Counted from the stretch's first letter, positions 1-7,791 are shown. The stretch is 40,550 nucleotides of DNA from Actinomycetota bacterium (GCA_005884005.1 VAWI01000025.1:1-40550); one strand, 5' to 3'. The notes: a model not told the origin generated them from the sequence alone. A program made the numbers and translations.

Positions 1-121
1 CCCGCTCGTGCCGGCGCTCGTGCAGCGGGCGCTGATCGCCCCGCTCGCGGCGATCGGTGCGCGGCTCGGCTACCGCGCGTTCGATCCCCGTTACGCAGCC
101 GAGCCCCACCCCGCCACGTGA
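1..121 (+). CDS. 3' end of an unidentified gene (partial)
   Basis: An open frame enters from the left edge (first full codon at base 2) and stops at TGA 119-121, giving 39 residues. It begins PLVPALVQRALIAPLAAIG and ends with a Pro/Ala-rich tail. The hydrophobic stretch followed by Tyr- and Arg-containing residues has normal codon usage for this genome, so it reads as a genuine C-terminus. The family cannot be identified from so short a piece. The following 118 bases, up to the glyoxalase gene, show no gene. Confidence 0.5.
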   Translation, partial: PLVPALVQRALIAPLAAIGARLGYRAFDPRYAAEPHPAT

Positions 122-239
122 CGCAGCCAGACCGAGCTTGTCGCGCTTCCAATAGAAGGCGACAGGTCGGGTTGCGCGATCGAGATCCTGGACGCAAAGC
201 GCACGCTCGTAAGTGCCGCCTGCACACTAGGATCTGGCT

Positions 240-626
240 GTGTCGAAATACCTCCATACGATGCTCCGGATCGGCGATCCGGAGCGGAGTCGAGCCTTCT
301 ACGAGGCGCTCGGGATGGAGTATCGGCGCGAGCTGCCGATCGTCCGTGATGGCCAGCTCGAGGCGACGAACTACTTCCTCGGCTTTCCCGGCCAAGAGGA
401 GGAACTCGAGTTGACCTTCAACCACGACGGCCGCAGCTATGAGCTGGGGACTGCGTACGGTCACATCGCGGTGGGCGTCGATGATCTCGACGCGACGCTG
501 GTGGGGTTAAGAGAGCAGGGCATCGAGCCCGAGCGGGAGCCGTACCGCGTCCGCGAGGGCGGCTCGCGGCTGGCGTTCGTGAGCGATCCTGATCAGTATC
601 GGGTTGAGCTAATCGAGCGTGAATAG
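240..626 (+). CDS. gloA: glyoxalase I (lactoylglutathione lyase-like VOC protein)
   Basis: This 128-residue protein of the vicinal oxygen chelate fold probably isomerises hemithioacetals of methylglyoxal in the cytoplasm. The four classical metal ligands are recognisable: His6 (YLHTMLRI), Glu57 (ELELTF), His75 (GHIAVGV) and Glu123 (RVELIE). The length matches the short bacterial type. The start is GTG 240, giving MSKYLHTMLR, which fits the family N-terminus exactly. The last codons are unusual: immediately after the stop comes the stop of a convergent serine recombinase gene, and a second copy of the C-terminal coding sequence lies 1.56 kb downstream at 2155-2196. The gene has therefore probably been invaded at its 3' end and resealed by the element. 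The thiol substrate in an actinobacterium is uncertain. Confidence 0.93.
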   Translation: MSKYLHTMLRIGDPERSRAFYEALGMEYRRELPIVRDGQLEATNYFLGFPGQEEELELTFNHDGRSYELGTAYGHIAVGVDDLDATLVGLREQGIEPEREPYRVREGGSRLAFVSDPDQYRVELIERE

Positions 627-635
627 CTAACCGGG
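591..635 (+). repeat. left copy of the gloA 3'-end direct repeat (att-like)
   Basis: These 45 bases encode the last residues of GloA (DQYRVELIERE) and run into GCTAACCGGG. An imperfect second copy at 2155-2201 encodes DGYRIELIERNNG and also ends GCTAACCGGG. The best-matching block is GAGCT[A/G]ATCGAGCG. The two copies bracket the serine recombinase gene, as expected of left and right attachment junctions. The crossover dinucleotide cannot be fixed by eye. Confidence 0.6.
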
Positions 636-2084
636 CTGCCCGGTCCAGCAGACCTCGACTCGCTCCGAGATCGGCTGCCAGCGGCGCCGTTTCGGATCGG
701 CCTTGGCGACAATGACGCGGTCGACGTAGGCGCGGACGACGGCGCGTTTCTCGTCCATCGTCAACGTCGGCCAATCTGTCACCAGCTGCTTCGGCGTGCG
801 CGACTTCTCTTGGCCGAGGATGAGGTTTGCGCGCATCGCGTCATCGAATTCCCGCAAAGCCGTCCGGACCGCGTCCTGGCGTCGCTCGACCTCGGCCCGG
901 TAGCGGTCGGGCCCAAGCACCGACGCAAGCTCGGTCGCGAGGAACGTGTCCAGCTCTGCCTCGGCTTGCTTCATCGGCTCGGCCGTCTCGGCGATCCGGG
1001 CCCCGACCTCGTGTGCCTTGACGAGCTTGGAGGCTGGGTCTGCCAGCGCCTCCAGGAGAAGCCCTTGTACGTGCGGATCGAGGGTGCGGGTTGAGGCCAC
1101 CGCCGGCTCGGGGCAATCGCCGCTTCCGGCGTGGTGGATGCGGCAGAAGTAGTTTGCAACCCGCTCGCCGTTCTTGGCGGTCGATCCGGTCAGCGACAAC
1201 CGGTGTCCACAGGCGGCGCAGAAGACAAGCGAGGTAAGCAGCCCCTGCGCGGCGATGCTGCCGTCCTTGACGTACAGCGGACCGATGCCACCGAGTTGGG
1301 CCAGCTTCCACTCGCCTTCGGAGAGGAGCGGCTGGTGCGCGTTCTCGCAGACCAGCTCGTCGCCGTCGCGGAGTTCTCCTCTGTAGACGCGGTTGCAGAT
1401 CACCGACTTGACTCCCGACCGCGACCAGGCGACCGACTTCCGTCCTTTGCGTGCCAGCGGGAGCGCGTTGTTCTGCTCGAGGAAGCGCGCGATCGCACCC
1501 CAGGACTCGCCTTCGGCGCGCCGTCGGAAGGCGGCCGCGATGAAGGGCGCTGCGAGCGGATCCTCCTCGAGTCGACCGTCGCCCCGGCGCCGGTAGCCGA
1601 CCGGGGTTGGCCCGACATGGACGCCGCGCTCGAGCGCCTGCCGGCGCGCGGCCGCCCAGCCCGAGCGCCGCTGCTCGAGTTCCTCCTCGGCGAGACCGGC
1701 CAGCACGGTCAGCAGCAGCCTGCCGCCCGGCTTGGCCGAGTCTACGCCGTCCTCGACCGTGACCAAGCGCCCGCCGACGTTCCGGATCCGTTCGACCGCC
1801 TGCAGCGTCTCGAGTGCGCCGCGACCGAAGCGGCTGAGCTTGAACGCGACGATCCCCTCCGAAGCGCCCGACTCGACGCGCTTGAGCAGCTTGCCAAGCT
1901 CCCGCTCGTCGATCGGTTTCGCGCCCGAGACATCCTCCTCGACCACAATCTGGCCGAGCGTGATGTCATGTAGTTTGGTCCAGCCCGTGATCTTTTCCCG
2001 CTGAACCTTGGGGCTGATGTACGACTCGCCCGTACGTCCGCTCACCCTCGAGACTCGAATGTATCCGTCCATTGTTGCTGGCAC
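627..2084 (-). CDS. large serine recombinase (resolvase/integrase family)
   Basis: A site-specific DNA recombinase of about 485 residues. The N-terminal resolvase domain opens with the YIRVS motif carrying the probable nucleophilic serine and contains KLSRFGRG. A recombinase domain follows (PTPVGYRRRGDG onward, W-S-RSGV near the middle). Next comes a zinc ribbon with CAACG and two later cysteines, and then a helical, probably coiled-coil C-terminus. Three starts are possible. ATG 2129 lies upstream of a candidate -10 box, so it is unlikely. GTG 2084 has GGAGG four bases upstream. ATG 2072 gives MDGYIRVS, but GGAGG is then 16 bases away. I chose GTG 2084. The stop lies one base beyond the gloA stop, in convergent orientation. 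The gene is intact and is the only gene of the inserted element. Confidence 0.9.
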   Translation of the reverse strand: MPATMDGYIRVSRVSGRTGESYISPKVQREKITGWTKLHDITLGQIVVEEDVSGAKPIDERELGKLLKRVESGASEGIVAFKLSRFGRGALETLQAVERIRNVGGRLVTVEDGVDSAKPGGRLLLTVLAGLAEEELEQRRSGWAAARRQALERGVHVGPTPVGYRRRGDGRLEEDPLAAPFIAAAFRRRAEGESWGAIARFLEQNNALPLARKGRKSVAWSRSGVKSVICNRVYRGELRDGDELVCENAHQPLLSEGEWKLAQLGGIGPLYVKDGSIAAQGLLTSLVFCAACGHRLSLTGSTAKNGERVANYFCRIHHAGSGDCPEPAVASTRTLDPHVQGLLLEALADPASKLVKAHEVGARIAETAEPMKQAEAELDTFLATELASVLGPDRYRAEVERRQDAVRTALREFDDAMRANLILGQEKSRTPKQLVTDWPTLTMDEKRAVVRAYVDRVIVAKADPKRRRWQPISERVEVCWTGQPG

Positions 2085-2118
2085 GTTTCCTCCAGACGGT
2101 CCGGGCCTGATCGACCTC

Positions 2119-2147
2119 AGCGTAGCCATTCAGTTGATAGATGTAAA
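2119..2147 (-). promoter_or_regulatory. candidate promoter of the recombinase gene
   Basis: On the minus strand, TTTACA (2147-2142) is separated by 17 bases from TACGCT (2124-2119). These resemble -35 and -10 boxes in a locally AT-richer stretch. A start around 2112 would give a short leader with GGAGG (2093-2089) before GTG 2084. The -10 match is modest. The site lies inside the element, so the recombinase would carry its own expression signals. Confidence 0.4.
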
Positions 2148-2154
2148 CTTTCTT

Positions 2155-2196
2155 GACGGTTACCGGATCGAGCTGATCGAGCGGAACAACGGCTAA
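2155..2196 (+). pseudogene. displaced native 3' end of gloA
   Basis: In the gloA reading direction these bases encode DGYRIELIERNNG followed by TAA. This is a typical glyoxalase I C-terminus with the final Glu metal-ligand context (RIELIE). There is no glyoxalase sequence immediately upstream, only recombinase promoter DNA. It is best explained as the original gene end, separated from gloA by insertion of the serine recombinase element. The repeat extends through CCGGG at 2197-2201. Confidence 0.6.
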
Positions 2197-2220
2197 CCGG
2201 GATCCGCGTGGCTCTCCCGG

Positions 2221-2670
2221 TTGGCAAAGGCGGCGCCGGTGAATCTTTCTGAAAGAAGTTCGGAGAGCCCGGTCAGGGAGCTTCGCCTCGCCCTCACGAG
2301 CGACGATTACGACGGCGCACTCCGGTTTTACCGCGACGTCCTGGGTCTGCCGGTGGTCTCGTCCTGGGAACGCGACACCGGCAGGGGGGCGATCCTCGAC
2401 GCGGGCCGGGCGACGCTTGAGCTGCTCTCGCCCAAACAGGCGGAGCAGATCGACGAGATCGAGGTTGGCCGGTCCGGCGTCTCCGGCCCTGTGCGCATCG
2501 CGCTGAGGGTCGCCGACTCGGTCGAGCTCGCTGCGAGACTCGCCGCCGCCGGCGCGGAGCAACTCGCAGAGCCGGTTGTGACCCCGTGGTCGGACCGAAA
2601 CGTTCGTCTTCGGACGCCCGAGGGGATTCAGTTGACGCTCTTTACGCCGCTCGAGAGCGACACATCATGA
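2221..2670 (+). CDS. VOC family (glyoxalase/bleomycin resistance-like) protein
   Basis: The 149-residue product has the paired beta-alpha-beta-beta-beta units of the VOC fold: RLALTSDDYDGALRFYRDVL at the start of the first module, and VRIALRVADSVELAARLAAAG in the second. It ends with RTPEGIQLTLF, where family members have the closing metal-ligand strand. The position usually holding a metal-binding Glu is Gln here (IQLTL), so it may be a non-enzymatic or binding member. TTG 2221 is the longest start. GTG 2239, preceded by AAAGG, is an alternative and removes six residues. The stop overlaps the convergent dioxygenase stop in TCATGA. It does not share close sequence with the nearby gloA. Confidence 0.82.
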   Translation: MAKAAPVNLSERSSESPVRELRLALTSDDYDGALRFYRDVLGLPVVSSWERDTGRGAILDAGRATLELLSPKQAEQIDEIEVGRSGVSGPVRIALRVADSVELAARLAAAGAEQLAEPVVTPWSDRNVRLRTPEGIQLTLFTPLESDTS

Positions 2671-3354
2671 GCGGTGGACGCCCATCGTGATCTTGCCCAG
2701 GTAGCCGCCTGCGGTCCGCCGCCGCAGGCTCAGGATCGACTTGCGGCCGCCGTTGACGAAGATCGAATCGTTTGCATTGCGAGTAGTCCGGTTGGGTCGC
2801 TTGTTGTATGGCGCGTTGCGGTAGACGCGGTCGGTGAGCGAGTCGGAGAAGAACAGCTGCCCGGTGTGGACGACGCTGCCGTGGACGTGAACCTTTACGT
2901 GGATGTGGACGCTGCGGCCCTGGTACCAGCCGGGATAGACGGTCCGGAACGTTGCAATCCCGCGCGCATCGGTCTTCTGGATTCCCCGCATGAAGGTGCG
3001 GCTCCCGCTTCCGGCTGCGAAGCCGGAGTAGCTGCCCGCAGCGTCTGCATGCCAGATGTCGACGGCGGCACCTGGGATCGGCTTGCAGGTCGAGGCGTTG
3101 ACGACGGCCAGCTGGAGGACCAAAGGCGCGCCTGGATGTCCGTCGGTGATATTCCGCCGGAGCTTCTCGTTCGGGAGGTAGTACGGCCCCTCGGTCAGCT
3201 CGGGCGTTAGAACACAAGAGACGGCGCCGGACTCGACCGCAGCCGGACCGCCGCTTTCGGCAGCTCGGGCGTTCCAGGCACCGGCGCCGAGGCTCGCCGC
3301 GGCTACGCCCGCGAGCCGGAGGATCGAGCGGCGGGTCAGACGCTCCTCGTTCAC
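2665..3354 (-). CDS. Tat-exported intradiol ring-cleavage dioxygenase family protein
   Basis: A 229-residue protein with a twin-arginine signal (LTRRSILRLAGVAAASLG, residues 6-23) ending near ARAAE, so it is probably exported folded. The mature part resembles secreted intradiol dioxygenases. TEGPYY is the family entry motif, VDIWHADAAGSYSG carries one Tyr ligand region (Y109), and TVYPGWYQGRSVHIHVKV supplies the second Tyr and two His (H150, H152) of the non-haem Fe(III) site. The substrate is unknown; these exported proteins are often annotated as protocatechuate dioxygenase-like without proof. The start GTG 3354 places the RR motif correctly. It converges with the VOC gene. Confidence 0.88.
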   Translation of the reverse strand: MNEERLTRRSILRLAGVAAASLGAGAWNARAAESGGPAAVESGAVSCVLTPELTEGPYYLPNEKLRRNITDGHPGAPLVLQLAVVNASTCKPIPGAAVDIWHADAAGSYSGFAAGSGSRTFMRGIQKTDARGIATFRTVYPGWYQGRSVHIHVKVHVHGSVVHTGQLFFSDSLTDRVYRNAPYNKRPNRTTRNANDSIFVNGGRKSILSLRRRTAGGYLGKITMGVHRS

Positions 3355-3440
3355 GCCGGCGAGCGTATCGCCGTTCCTTGAGAATCGGATGAGAATTCGG
3401 CGGCTTGCGCAAGTGGTCGCCGGTGCCGATAGAGGCTGTC

Positions 3441-3695
3441 ATGAGCAACTCGGCCGGCCTACTGCTGCTCGTCCTCGTCACCGGCGCCATCTGCGTCGCC
3501 GGGATGGTGGTCGTGGCGCGAGCCAGGCGCACGGCACGGGCCCCAGGCGGCGAAGGCTTCGCATCACGCGCCGATACTCAGCGCGTGCTGGCGGAGAACT
3601 GGGCGCTGGTCGAGAAGACCGCCCGTGAGACGGGAATGAGCGAGGGAGAAATCGCGCGCGTGCGCGCGAAGGTGCTCGGACTGAACGACGGCTAG
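3441..3695 (+). CDS. small single-pass membrane protein, unknown function
   Basis: From ATG 3441 (preceded by AGAGG at a good distance) this encodes 84 residues. One membrane helix (about residues 5-27, LLLLVLVTGAICVAGMVVVA) is followed by a basic stop-transfer segment (RARRTARAP). The cytoplasmic tail has a helical motif, ENWALVEKTARETGMSEGE. A longer frame opens at ATG 3405 but lacks a ribosome site there. I do not recognise the family. Confidence 0.65.
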   Translation: MSNSAGLLLLVLVTGAICVAGMVVVARARRTARAPGGEGFASRADTQRVLAENWALVEKTARETGMSEGEIARVRAKVLGLNDG

Positions 3696-3790
3696 CGATC
3701 TGGCCGCCGCCCTGGGCGCGCTCCCGATTGTCACGAAGCCGGCGCGAAGCCGTCACACACGCGTCACACCTTTCCTTCTACGGTGGCTGC

Positions 3791-4069
3791 ATGGACGCGA
3801 ACGGAGCACCGAAGACTGCGACGCCGTGGGGCGCGGCGACGCTGATCGACGAGCTGACACTGCCTCAGCGGGCGGGCGAGAAGCGGTTCGCCTCGGTCGT
3901 GCAGCTGCTCGAAGCGCCGCGGGGCGAGCGGCTCGTTCGCTTTGCGTATTCGACCGGTGGAACGGCGCGACGCGGGCCGGTCACCCTGCGCTTGCGCGAC
4001 CTCGAGCGGCTCCACGCCGCGTTGGCGGAGCATCCCGACCTGGCGGAGGTGTTGCGATTGGGTGGCTAG
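3791..4069 (+). CDS. hypothetical protein (92 aa)
   Basis: ATG 3791 gives MDANGAPKTATPWG. The product has a regular beta/alpha pattern: RFASVVQLLEAPRGERLVRF, then RRGPVTLRLRDLERLHAAL. It looks like a small folded cytoplasmic domain with a conserved feel, but no family was recognised. An upstream in-frame ATG (3728) is less likely, because its extra residues have poor coding character. The stop lies four bases before the convergent purQ stop. Confidence 0.6.
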   Translation: MDANGAPKTATPWGAATLIDELTLPQRAGEKRFASVVQLLEAPRGERLVRFAYSTGGTARRGPVTLRLRDLERLHAALAEHPDLAEVLRLGG

Positions 4070-4073
4070 ACGT

Positions 4074-4787
4074 CTAAACCGCGGCGGGTACCGCGGCCTC
4101 CACGCGCCGGGTGGCGTCGACGAGCGAGCCGAGCAAGAGGGCGCCGTCGGTGGAGCCGGTGAGGGCGTCGACCGCGTGCTCGGGGTGCGGCATCAGCCCC
4201 ATCACGTTGCCGTCGGCGTTGACGACGCCGGCGATGCCGGCGACCGACCCGTTCGGGCTCTCGCCCTCGTAACGAAGGACGATCTGGCCCGATCTCTCGA
4301 GCTCAGCAATCAGGTCCGGGTCGGCGAAGAAGCAGCCTTCGCCGTGCTTGACCGGGATGCTGAGACGCTGTCCCATCGTGCACCTTCCCGTGAACGGCGT
4401 ATCGGCCCGCTCGACCGTGAGCGCCACGTCGCGGCAGACAAAACTCAGGGATTGGTTTGGTCGCAGGGCGCCCGGGAGCAGGCCCGCCTCGCACAGGACC
4501 TGAAAGCCGTTGCAGATTCCCAGGACGAGCCCGCCGTCGGCAGCGAGCGCCCTGACCGACTCCATCACGGGTGCGAATCGAGCCAGCGCACCGGCCCGGA
4601 GGTAGTCCCCGTACGAGAAGCCGCCGGGAAGCACGACCGCGCGCACGTCGGGCAGCTGACGGTCGGCATGCCAGACCGGGATGGCCTGCGCTCCGAGCCG
4701 CTCGAGGGCGAGCGCCGCGTCGCGGTCGTCATTCGAGCCCGGGAACGTGACGACGCCGACTCGCGGCTCCGGCTCGGGCGTGCTCAC
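4074..4787 (-). CDS. purQ: phosphoribosylformylglycinamidine synthase, glutaminase subunit PurQ
   Basis: The class I glutamine amidotransferase subunit of FGAM synthase; it passes ammonia to PurL in the fourth step of purine synthesis. It has 237 residues from GTG 4787, whose GTGA overlaps the purS stop, showing translational coupling. Visible motifs are GVVTFPGSNDDRD at the N-terminus, VLPGGFSYGDYLRAG, the nucleophile elbow LGICNGFQ (Cys92), and the PHPEH triad end. The size suits a small PurQ that works with PurS and a separate small PurL. purL does not follow this gene, so it must lie elsewhere. Confidence 0.96.
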   Translation of the reverse strand: MSTPEPEPRVGVVTFPGSNDDRDAALALERLGAQAIPVWHADRQLPDVRAVVLPGGFSYGDYLRAGALARFAPVMESVRALAADGGLVLGICNGFQVLCEAGLLPGALRPNQSLSFVCRDVALTVERADTPFTGRCTMGQRLSIPVKHGEGCFFADPDLIAELERSGQIVLRYEGESPNGSVAGIAGVVNADGNVMGLMPHPEHAVDALTGSTDGALLLGSLVDATRRVEAAVPAAV

Positions 4788-5029
4788 GCGTCCTCGACCA
4801 GCTCGATCTCGTACGACTCGATCAACGGGTTCGCGAGCAGCTGCTCGCACATGCGTTCGAGCTCGGCCCGCGTCTGCTCGCGGTCGCCCTCGTCGAGCTC
4901 GAGGTCGACGACACGCCCGACCCGCGCGTCGTCGACGGCGAAGCCGAGCTGCTGAAGCGAGCCGAGGACCGCCTCGCCCTGCGGATCGAGGATGCCGGGC
5001 TTCGGGCGGACGAGCACGGTCGCTCTCAC
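4784..5029 (-). CDS. purS: phosphoribosylformylglycinamidine synthase subunit PurS
   Basis: A structural subunit of 81 residues that joins PurQ and PurL in Gram-positive-type FGAM synthase. The sequence shows the PurS pattern: VRPKPGILDPQGEAVLGSLQ, VGRVVDLELDEGD, and the end LANPLIESYEIEL. The start is GTG 5029, overlapping the purC stop in GTGA; its own stop overlaps purQ in the same way. Its presence confirms the three-subunit PurLQS system. Confidence 0.95.
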   Translation of the reverse strand: MRATVLVRPKPGILDPQGEAVLGSLQQLGFAVDDARVGRVVDLELDEGDREQTRAELERMCEQLLANPLIESYEIELVEDA

Positions 5030-5886
5030 TGCAAGACCACCTCCGGGTCGTCGAGGTAGCGGTCGAACGGGATCTCGGTCAGCCGTTCGAAGGCCTCGAT
5101 GTAGCGCACGCGTGTGCCGTCGATCACGTCAGCCGGTAGCTCGGGGCCCGGACGGGTCTTGTCCCAGCCGAGCGTCTCGCAGTAATCGCGCACGAACTGC
5201 TTGTCGAAGGAGGGCTGGGCTCGGCCGGGCTCGTAATCCGCCGCAGGCCAGAAGCGCGAGGAGTCCGGCGTGAAGGCTTCGTCCGCGAGCACGAGACGGT
5301 CCTCGCCGTCGAGACCGAACTCGAACTTCGTGTCCGCGATGATGATCCCACGCTCCAGCGCGTGCTCCGACGCGAAGCGGTAGAGCTCGAGCGCGACGCG
5401 CTCCACTTCCTGCAGGCGCTCAGCTCCCACCAACTCGCCGGCCTGATCGAGGTCGATGTTCTCGTCGTGCCCTTCGTCCGCCTTGGTCGAGGGGGTGAAA
5501 ATCGGCTCCGGCAGCCGGTCGGATTCGCGGAGTCCCTCGGGAAGAGCATGGCCCGACGTCGCGCCAGTCGCCTGGTAGTCCTTCCAGCCGGAGCCGGTGA
5601 TGTAGCCGCGAACGACGCACTCGAGCGGAAGCATCTCGAGTCGACGGCACTCGGTCGAGCGGCCGTCGGCCCCCAGGCCGCGCAGGTGGTTCGGAACGAT
5701 CGAGCTCGTTCGCGCGAACCAGAACGCCGATAAGCCGGTCAGTACGCGCCCCTTGTCGGGTATCTCGGTCGGCAGCACCACGTCGAAGGTCGAAATCCGG
5801 TCGCTTGCGACGAGCACGAGCCGTTCGTCGTCCAGCGCGTAGAGCTCTCTCACCTTCCCGCTTCCGACGTGCGCGGCTTCAGGCAT
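5026..5886 (-). CDS. purC: phosphoribosylaminoimidazole-succinocarboxamide synthase (SAICAR synthase)
   Basis: Joins aspartate to CAIR with ATP. The protein has 286 residues, the longer yeast-like type rather than the roughly 240-residue E. coli type. Motifs are GSGKVRELY (phosphate loop), SDRISTFDVVLPTEIPDKG, RGYITGSGWKDYQ, and IADTKFEFG followed by the acidic DEAFTPDSSRFW segment. ATG 5886 is preceded by GGAGG at good spacing inside the end of purB, overlapping it by 8 bases. It is part of the purD-E-B-C-S-Q run. Confidence 0.97.
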   Translation of the reverse strand: MPEAAHVGSGKVRELYALDDERLVLVASDRISTFDVVLPTEIPDKGRVLTGLSAFWFARTSSIVPNHLRGLGADGRSTECRRLEMLPLECVVRGYITGSGWKDYQATGATSGHALPEGLRESDRLPEPIFTPSTKADEGHDENIDLDQAGELVGAERLQEVERVALELYRFASEHALERGIIIADTKFEFGLDGEDRLVLADEAFTPDSSRFWPAADYEPGRAQPSFDKQFVRDYCETLGWDKTRPGPELPADVIDGTRVRYIEAFERLTEIPFDRYLDDPEVVLQ

Positions 5887-7195
5887 GGACGGTTTCCTCC
5901 TTCCGGACGAGCGAGCGGAGCCGCTCGAAGACGGTGTCGACGTGTCGTGTGTAGGCGGTCAGGTCGAAGACGGCGGCTAGATCGACGCGGTTCGCCAGCT
6001 CCCGATCGGCCCGCACGAGCTCGCGGAAGTCCTGCTCTTCGTCCCAGGCTCGCAGCGCGTGCCGCTGGACGAGCCGATAGGCCTCGTCGCGCGCGAGCCC
6101 GGATTCGACGAGTGCCAGCAGCAGCCGTTGGCTGAAGAAAAGGCCGTGGCTCGACTCGAGATTGCGTCGCATGCGCTCTTCCCGCACGACGAGGCCCTCC
6201 ACCAACCAGCCGAAACGATCGAGCATGTAGTCGAGCGCCAGGAAGCCGTCCGGGACGACGACGCGCTCGGCGGAGGAGTGTGAAATGTCGCGCTCGTGCC
6301 AGAGCGCCACGTTCTCGAGCCCCACCGTCGCTGCGGCGCGAACGACCCTCGCGAGCCCGCAGATGCGCTCGGCGACGACGGGGTTCCGCTTATGCGGCAT
6401 TGCCGAGGATCCCTTCTGACCGCGACCGAACGGTTCCTGCACCTCCGCCACCTCGGTGCGCGCGAGGTGGCGGATCTCGAGCGCGAACTTCTCGAGCGAC
6501 GCCGCGACGATCGCGAGCGTAGACAGCAGCTCGGCGTGGCGGTCGCGCTGCAGGATCTGCGTCGAGGCGGGCGCGGGCTCGAGGCCCAGCCGCTCACAGG
6601 CGACGCGTTCGACCTCCGGGTCGGTTGCGGAATAGGTGCCGACCGCTCCTGAGAACTTTCCGATCCGCATCCCTTCGAGCGCGCGTTCGAGCCGCGTGCG
6701 GTTCCGGTCGAGCTCGAATGCCCAGCCGGCGAGCTTGAGCCCGAACGTCGTCGGCTCGGCGTGGATCCCGTGCGTTCGCCCGATCTGGAGGGTTTCCCGC
6801 TGTTCCTCGGCCCGCACCACGACGGCGGCAAACGCGCGCTCGAGTGCGGCGAGGATCAGGGCGCCGGCGTCCCGGATCTGGAGCGCCAGGGCGGTGTCGA
6901 CCACGTCCGAGGACGTCAGCCCGTAGTGGAACCAACGGCCGGCTTGGCCGAGCTCCTCGGCGACGGCGTCTACGAAGGCGGCGACGTCGTGGTGGGTGAG
7001 CGCCTCGATTTCGGCGACGCGCTCCGGCGAGGGCGGTTTGGCCTTCGCCGCGATCTCGGCGACGGCCTCGGGAGGAACGACGCCGATCTCCGCCCATCCT
7101 TCGAGCGCCGCGAGCTCGACGTCGAGCCAGCGCGCGAGCTTGCCCTCGTCCGACCAGATCCTGGCCATGGCCGGGCGGGAGTAGCGGGCGATCAC
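5879..7195 (-). CDS. purB: adenylosuccinate lyase
   Basis: Cleaves fumarate from SAICAR and from adenylosuccinate, serving both IMP and AMP synthesis. It has 438 residues from GTG 7195, giving VIARYSRPAMARIWSDE, the usual family opening; the frame extends further upstream without merit. Visible are HYGLTSSDVVDTA, IGRTHGIHAEPTTFG with the catalytic His region, and the fumarase/aspartase superfamily signature GSSAMPHKRNP with its flexible-loop serine. It overlaps purC by 8 bases. A 182-base gap separates it from purE upstream. Confidence 0.97.
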   Translation of the reverse strand: MIARYSRPAMARIWSDEGKLARWLDVELAALEGWAEIGVVPPEAVAEIAAKAKPPSPERVAEIEALTHHDVAAFVDAVAEELGQAGRWFHYGLTSSDVVDTALALQIRDAGALILAALERAFAAVVVRAEEQRETLQIGRTHGIHAEPTTFGLKLAGWAFELDRNRTRLERALEGMRIGKFSGAVGTYSATDPEVERVACERLGLEPAPASTQILQRDRHAELLSTLAIVAASLEKFALEIRHLARTEVAEVQEPFGRGQKGSSAMPHKRNPVVAERICGLARVVRAAATVGLENVALWHERDISHSSAERVVVPDGFLALDYMLDRFGWLVEGLVVREERMRRNLESSHGLFFSQRLLLALVESGLARDEAYRLVQRHALRAWDEEQDFRELVRADRELANRVDLAAVFDLTAYTRHVDTVFERLRSLVRKEETVHA

Positions 7196-7275
7196 TGACC
7201 GCAGTGTAGAGGCCGCGCAGGCGGGCCTTCCGCTACGAGCGCCCCGAAAAGGACACACTTGGCGCGATCGCGTCA

Positions 7276-7289
7276 CCCCCGCGCGGGGG
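7276..7289. terminator. short GC hairpin in the purE-purB gap
   Basis: CCCCC-GCGC-GGGGG forms a compact perfect palindrome, followed on the plus strand by TTT. It lies in the 182-base gap between purE and purB, the only sizeable break in the purine run. It might attenuate or stabilise the transcript. The weak T tract makes a true terminator doubtful. Nothing else was seen in this gap. Confidence 0.25.
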
Positions 7290-7377
7290 TTTGCGCACCA
7301 TGTTCTTGTCCCCCTCTGGGCGGGGGGGAAGAGGATGGAACCGGCCCGGCCACGAAGCCGCCGGCGAGTCGGCTCGG

Positions 7378-7791
7378 CTAGGAGGCGAGGATGCGTGCGG
7401 CCAGAACCGCCGCGTTCCTGGCGTTGTCGACGCCGACGGTCGCCACCGGCACACCCGGCGGCATCTGGACGATGGAGAGCAGAGCGTCAAGCCCGTCAAG
7501 GACGCTTTTCGAAGATCGGAGCGGCACTCCGATGACGGGAAGATCGGTGTGCGCGGCGACCACGCCGGGCAGCGCTGCGGCCAGGCCTGCGCCGCAGATC
7601 AAGACTCGAAGGCCACGTTCTCTGGCAGAGCGGGCGTATTCGGCCACTGCGTCGGGCTGGCGATGAGCCGAGCGGATCTCGAACTCGTGAGCGAGACCGC
7701 GCTGCTCCAGCTCATCGATCGCCCCCTGCATCCGCTCACGGTCGGACTCGGAGCCGACAAGAATCCCGACCAGAGGCCGGTCAGCCGACAT
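7378..7791 (-). CDS. purE: 5-(carboxyamino)imidazole ribonucleotide mutase
   Basis: Moves the carboxyl group of N5-CAIR to give CAIR. It has 137 residues from ATG 7791 ([10 protein letters not shown]). The class signature is clear: GSESDRERM at the phosphate-binding site, IRSAHRQPD with the catalytic His, [11 protein letters not shown], and [16 protein letters not shown] at the end. A longer frame runs upstream into purD and is not needed. The first codons overlap the last bases of purD. A purK gene, expected for the N5-CAIR route, is not in this window. Confidence 0.96.
   Translation of the reverse strand: MSADRPLVGILVGSESDRERMQGAIDELEQRGLAHEFEIRSAHRQPDAVAEYARSARERGLRVLICGAGLAAALPGVVAAHTDLPVIGVPLRSSKSVLDGLDALLSIVQMPPGVPVATVGVDNARNAAVLAARILAS

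Larger units (their letters stand above)
619..2180. mobile_element. single-gene large serine recombinase element inserted in the 3' end of gloA
   Basis: About 1.55 kb lies between two imperfect copies of the gloA 3' end. Its only recognisable gene is a large serine recombinase reading toward gloA, with its own promoter-like sequence near the right end. The C-terminal coding sequence downstream of the element (2155-2196) looks like the native gloA end, displaced by insertion. The left junction supplies a substitute end that keeps gloA open. The exact ends are inferred from the repeats and could shift by about 20 bases. Whether the element is still mobile is unknown. Confidence 0.6.

Noticed and set aside
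2642-3532. Second minus-strand frame over the dioxygenase region
   Set aside because: Arg-rich shadow of the dioxygenase frame, which has a Tat signal and iron ligands.
7276-7330. G- and C-rich runs in the purE-purB gap as a riboswitch or PurR site
   Set aside because: Only a short palindrome is present; no purine aptamer core or PurR-type inverted repeat could be recognised.
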